This document shows, piece after piece, positions 59,701 through 64,000 of a DNA stretch of 64,000 bases. Position 1 is the first letter of the stretch. Every line of letters begins with the position of its first letter. The DNA is from Phoebastria nigripes (lineage: Eukaryota > Chordata > Aves > Procellariiformes > Diomedeidae), in NCBI GenBank assembly GCA_035582835.1, contig JAYKAV010001997.1, positions 1,128,764-1,192,763 of the forward strand, in the 5' to 3' direction. The notes under the pieces are model-generated. The model did no database searches. It saw only the letters and a program-made list of their open reading frames with translations, and was not told where the DNA came from. Made by a program: the position numbers and the translations under genes.

Positions 59701-61495
59701 CACCATCTCTCTACATTATAAACCTTTTCCTCCTCCTATACCATTTCTGCTATATTGTTTTAGTGTTAATGGTACATCAACCACAGAGTACAACAGTTCC
59801 TGAAGACTGACACATTGTTTTACTTCTGTGCCTATTGTCATAAGATACATCTTTGAAGTTTGGATTTGTCTTGACTGGCAGAATTAGATGAATCAGTCAC
59901 TTCAGCTACGTAAACAGAGTCCAGGACAGAAACTGAATTCTGGGGTGACACAGCACTGAAAGAAATACTTAAATAACGACTCAATCACTATGTTAATTGT
60001 CGTTTTGTTTTTTGGTTCTTTTTTTTGTTCTGATGCTCCTTCGTTGTTTGCATCTGAATAAAGAGATGGTAATTCCGTAAAAGGCATTTTTGAAGGACTG
60101 CATTTTTGGAGTTATAATGTAACAATCTCAGTTTTGTAGAACTGAGCATTATTTAAAAAAAAAAAAAAATCGTTCAAACTTAGCTCCTGTGTTTCTTAGG
60201 GCCGAGAAAGTTAGCTCTGCTTTTGTTACTGTACTTGTTGATCTTATTTTCAAAGGCTGCATCTGATGACATTCATAGCAGTAATATTTCAAGGGCATTT
60301 AATTAAAGGGAATGAATCACTCTAAAGACAGGACTGTAACTGCTCACAGAGCTCTTTTGCAGTGTGGTGGTGGATGAAATGTGGCATGTCAGTAAAAAGG
60401 GTCGTAACACTTTAGAAGCATTAGTGAGGGCGGTCTCCTACTGAAAGTACTCCGGGTTGTATTTGTGAATGCCTGTATTGAATGTTAAAGGTACTCTGTT
60501 GGTAAGTTTTTCAAAGTTGTCTGGGGATTTGGATTCCCAGAATAGCTACTAAAATGTGATTATTAGATTTGAACTTAGCTGGTAAATATCCTTTGGAACT
60601 GTTGACTTTAGTTGTTAATATGGCTATTAAGAGAGAAGGCATCCAAGAATGCTCTGACCTGAACGATACATGCTTTTCACGAAGCATTTTGATAAACAAT
60701 TTGGCTTTAAGTGTTTTGCCATCCTCTGGGAAGCTATTATAAAAATGTGTGCCCATGAATGTTTTATTTGGCATTAGGATAAATGTATATGTTTTTGATA
60801 ATGTGCTGGATGAAGGGAACGTTCATATAAGTGGAAGAGTGTTGGTGGATATAATTTGTACTGAGGGGTTCTTCTTTTCCGTAAGTCACACTCTTGGTTT
60901 AGGAAATAACTTTGTCAGTGACTAAAAAGGCCGGAGGAATTTTGCATCTAAAGCATATGTACTTCCTGCTTGGAAGGCTTCAGCTCATTTGACTGGAATT
61001 TAGGAAAGGTTACTTGTCGTGCATTTAGCTCAGGGATGGAGGGGTAGAGCAGTTAGTGATATGTTGCTGTTCCTGTCAAACATGTTTTGATTTTAGTTAT
61101 ATCCACAGAATTTAAGTGGGGCAAAGTGGCCTGTTCCTTTTAATTTCAAACTTAAGGTCCAACAAAGAAGATTTTTTTTTTTTTTTTTTTTAATGTAATA
61201 TCCAGAGCTGCCAAATTAGGAGCCAGCCCAGGCAGAGTACCACAAAGTTAATGCTTTTGTCTGCTAGTGGTTGCCATGGAGGAGAGCTGCAGGCAGGGGT
61301 GGGCTCACATCCACAGGGGGACTTGGTCTTTGCGGTGCTTCTTGTTGAAGTACTTGACTAGTAGGTTTTCAGCTCTGTAGCCAGGCACAAGTGGAAAACA
61401 CCACATTTCCAGTTTCTTGCTAATGAAAACCCAACTGCTACTACTGAAAGTAACCATTAATATCCTCTGTTTGTTCAGAGGACTTACTGAGCTTG
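56791..61495. other. intergenic, no gene recognised
   Basis: AT-rich sequence upstream of CCNJ. I looked on both strands for exons of likely neighbours and found none. The 105-codon plus-strand frame at 58477-58794 overlaps an 87-codon minus-strand frame and has no domain I know. Confidence 0.6.
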
Positions 61496-61830
61496 TTTTG
61501 AGTCTGTCCTGGCTGAACAAGCCCAGATCACTCAGCTTCTCTTCAAAGGGCAAGTGCTCCAGTCCCCAACCATCTTGTTGGCCATCCGATGAATTTGCTC
61601 CAGTTAGTCAATGTCTTTGTTGTACTGGGGGGAGGACGGGGTCCCAAAGCTGGATGCAGTATTCTAGATGTGCTCCAATGAGTGCTAAGTAGAGGGTAAT
61701 AATCACTTCTTTTGATTTACTTGCTATGGTCCTGCTAATGCAGGCCAGATGCTCTTCGCCTTCTTCAGTGCCAGGGCATACTGTTGGCTCATGTTCACCT
61801 TGCTACTGCGGGAGTCTTCAGCTTCCCTGT
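61496..61830 (-). mobile_element. CR1 LINE fragment, reverse transcriptase 3' region, antisense
   Basis: On the plus strand ggctgaacaagcccagatca is followed by caagtgctccagtccccaac, then ccaaagctggatgcagtatt, tagagggtaataatcact and ggcatactgttggctcatgtt. This is the reverse complement of the end of the CR1 second open frame (the region encoding GLFSLEKRR-type residues in intact copies). The copy is decayed, has frameshifts and lacks the 3' tail. Frames at 61417-61692 and 61726-62064 on the plus strand are only antisense readings of it. Confidence 0.85.
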
Positions 61831-64000
61831 AGCGCTGGCTGGTCTATGTTGCACTCTCTTCCAGGGTGTTTGCCAGGCTCACAGCATGGTTTACTCTGTG
61901 TCCACGAGGCAAAAAAAACAAAAATGAAGAATGATAAATTTCAGCAGACTTGGGGCTCGGGTAAATCCTGCCAAATCCCACAGGGTTTATGTGTGTTTCA
62001 AGTACTGTGCTCCTTTATCCGTTATTTAGAAGTGCTGCACCTTATTCGGCTGTGTTGGTACTGAAGAGCTTGTGGTTTGGTGTTGCGGTATNTAGGAACA
62101 GTGTATCCTAATCTGATCATAGATCACAATGAGATCTGGGTCCTGGTTCTGCAATAGTGTCTGATGGATGTGTTCTGCATCTGATAGTCAGAGCCCAGGG
62201 GCTCCTAATGAAATCTTTGCATCTCACTATGCTGAAAGAATTTGAGATTTTCATATGCTTGGGACACATTTTACTGCCAGGCATATGGTCATGTGTCGAA
62301 GGAGCTGATTAACTATATCATATCTGGTTAGTGTGTGGATGTACCTTTCTCAAGCTGTATGGATAAATAGACCCTTCACTTCTGCTTCCTAATATCTTCT
62401 TATGCTATTCAGTGCACAATTATCTAGTCACAACACATCTAGTTGAGACATGTTTTAATAGACATGAGTCAGTACTCTCTATTTTCACTCATTGCATTGT
62501 GACTCATTACACCCACTGCATTATTAAAAATGCAGAAACATACCTCCATTTGGATATCGTTAAAAAGCACTGTGATGGCTGGTTTAAAAAGTGTGTTAAA
62601 TGAACAATCCAGTTGAAAGGATATCTGGACGGAAGGGTAAAATGAACCCAAACTGTTTGGTTTCATAGCTCGTTGCCAGTGGTACTGCCATCTGAAACCG
62701 TGACCCCCATTTTGTATTAGGGTCTCCATTTGGGACTGTTTGATGAACACTTATGCAGACTTGTTTAAAGGCTGTGCCCAGAACAGGTATTTAACACCTC
62801 GTGGGAGGAAGGGTTCAGTAGTAAGTATTTTTTTTGTTTAAATTAATCAGCACTGACTGTTTCTCTAACAATGAGGAAAGAGACAGTATTAAGATAGGTT
62901 CTGCTCTAGGAAGAAAAGGGTGATCTCCACCACCACCGTTGTGTAAGAGACGAGAGGAACTTGTGAGACATTGCTAATTCTGCACCTTAACCAACCTCAG
63001 ACTTGGAGGAAAAGTGCTGTCAAGAGTCAGTGTGCATCTGTGACTGGGCTCTATTTAGTTGCTTTGCACATTGCATTGCTGTGATCGTGCGCTCAATTTC
63101 TAATAAAGTCATATGTTTGTCTTCCTGTCCCATTCAGAATTACTTTGAGGACAATGCATAAGAACAATCTCTTTTGTGCTGTTGGCAAAATGGAGTCACA
63201 TTTGCTTAGCATTTTGAGTGAGAAACACTGCATATGAAGAAATGATATAAATCTCAGACTGAAATTAGAGATATCAATATGGTAAATAAACAGTATCTGT
63301 GAAACACTTATACATTACCATATTTTAAACTTGTACAAGATTCTCTTTGGCAAGAAAACAAACTAGCACTTCATGTTTCTCCTCTCACTAATGGCCTCAG
63401 TCTTAAGAAATGCCAGATTGTGTTTTTTCTTTACGTGGTGGTCTAACAATTTCAAAACAGATGGCAAAAGTCAATCGTTGTGTTTGAGTCATTGCTTTGC
63501 TTAGTATGTGACTGTGATTAGAGTAGGTATTGCTTGTAAGAAATAATTTGATTGATACTGCTGGGTGTTTGTTTTGTGGAAGTTTGTTACATTTTGTAAA
63601 TGACTCTCTGCTTGAAAATGCTTGTAGAATTATTTTGAGTTTACCATCTGCAGTTTGCAATTTACCGTGTTACTTCGCTATAAAAGCGAAGTGGTATTAT
63701 TGTTGGTTCCTGGTTGTTTTTTTGTAAATAACCACCAGAATTGAATTGAACTGAGTTCTGATCCTCTTTGAAAAGTTTTATGAACATAAACAGTGCCATT
63801 TAAAGTTATCCTGTTGCATGCGTCAGCGTGTTTACGTGCTCAAAACTGGCTTGTTGTGTCTACATGGTGCTGTAGGGGAGCAAGAGCTCTGGACTGCAGA
63901 AGGTGAAGGGAAATACATCTCAGTAATGTTGGGGTGAATATGTGGCTGCAGGTGATTGATCAGGGAGGGGGGCATATGGTGGGATGGAGCTGGAGAAGAG
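61831..64000. other. intergenic, no gene recognised
   Basis: AT-rich sequence to the right edge. I see no exon, RNA gene or repeat family that I can support. A small perfect hairpin, ACTTCGCT-ataaa-AGCGAAGT, lies at 63672-63692. Confidence 0.6.

Noticed and set aside
62469..62750. 93-codon minus-strand frame
   Set aside because: It resembles no family I know and has no splice or promoter context.
1..64000. CRISPR arrays, operons, insertion sequences, tRNA or rRNA genes
   Set aside because: The window is vertebrate nuclear DNA; no regular spacer repeats, tRNA boxes or rRNA segments were seen.

Overview
This is vertebrate nuclear DNA, almost certainly from a bird. It has long AT-rich introns, two isolated CpG islands, several fragments of CR1 LINEs (the dominant avian retrotransposon, two with the characteristic octamer-type 3' tail) and a solo LTR of a type I recognise from avian ERVL-like elements. 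Scattered single Ns and one N cluster suggest a draft assembly. Most open reading frames here are chance frames in AT-rich introns or GC-rich islands. The genes were found by joining exons at splice sites with matching phase.

Layout. (1) About 1-16.9 kb, minus strand: the 5' half of DUSP11 (PIR1, an RNA 5'-triphosphatase of the dual-specificity phosphatase superfamily). Three exons are certain (6610-6685, 2774-2905, 1794-1917). A phase-compatible first coding exon lies in the CpG island (16770-16900), but it is only a candidate. The catalytic-loop exon is beyond the left edge. (2) About 16.6-17.85 kb: CpG island with a CCAAT box, NRF-1-like palindromes and a strong G-quadruplex motif, laid out like a bidirectional promoter. 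(3) About 17.7-27.7 kb, plus strand: a possible small spliced gene (17720-17730, 18847-18945, 27382-27456, then AATAAA). It would encode about 65 residues with a Cys/His cluster and a basic tail; I do not recognise it, and a non-coding divergent transcript is an equally good reading. A complete 579-bp solo LTR with a 5-bp target duplication sits in its putative intron. (4) About 27.7-45.8 kb: intergenic, with old CR1/L3 LINE pieces and simple repeats. (5) About 45.8-55.9 kb, minus strand: complete CCNJ (cyclin J) in five coding exons (55821-55889, 53678-53888, 50937-51236, 50686-50845, 48575-48986), 383 residues, with a likely 2.7-kb 3'UTR. (6) About 55.57-56.79 kb: the CCNJ CpG-island promoter with two NF-Y boxes. 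(7) About 56.8-64 kb: no gene found; one antisense CR1 fragment.

The most interesting unexplained signal is an 80-nt near-perfect hairpin in CCNJ intron 2 (52874-52953, about 31 base pairs), the size and shape of a microRNA precursor. Also notable are the linkage of DUSP11 to CCNJ (on different chromosomes in human), a His-to-Leu change at a motif position in DUSP11, and the small plus-strand gene candidate with a possible 19-nt microexon.
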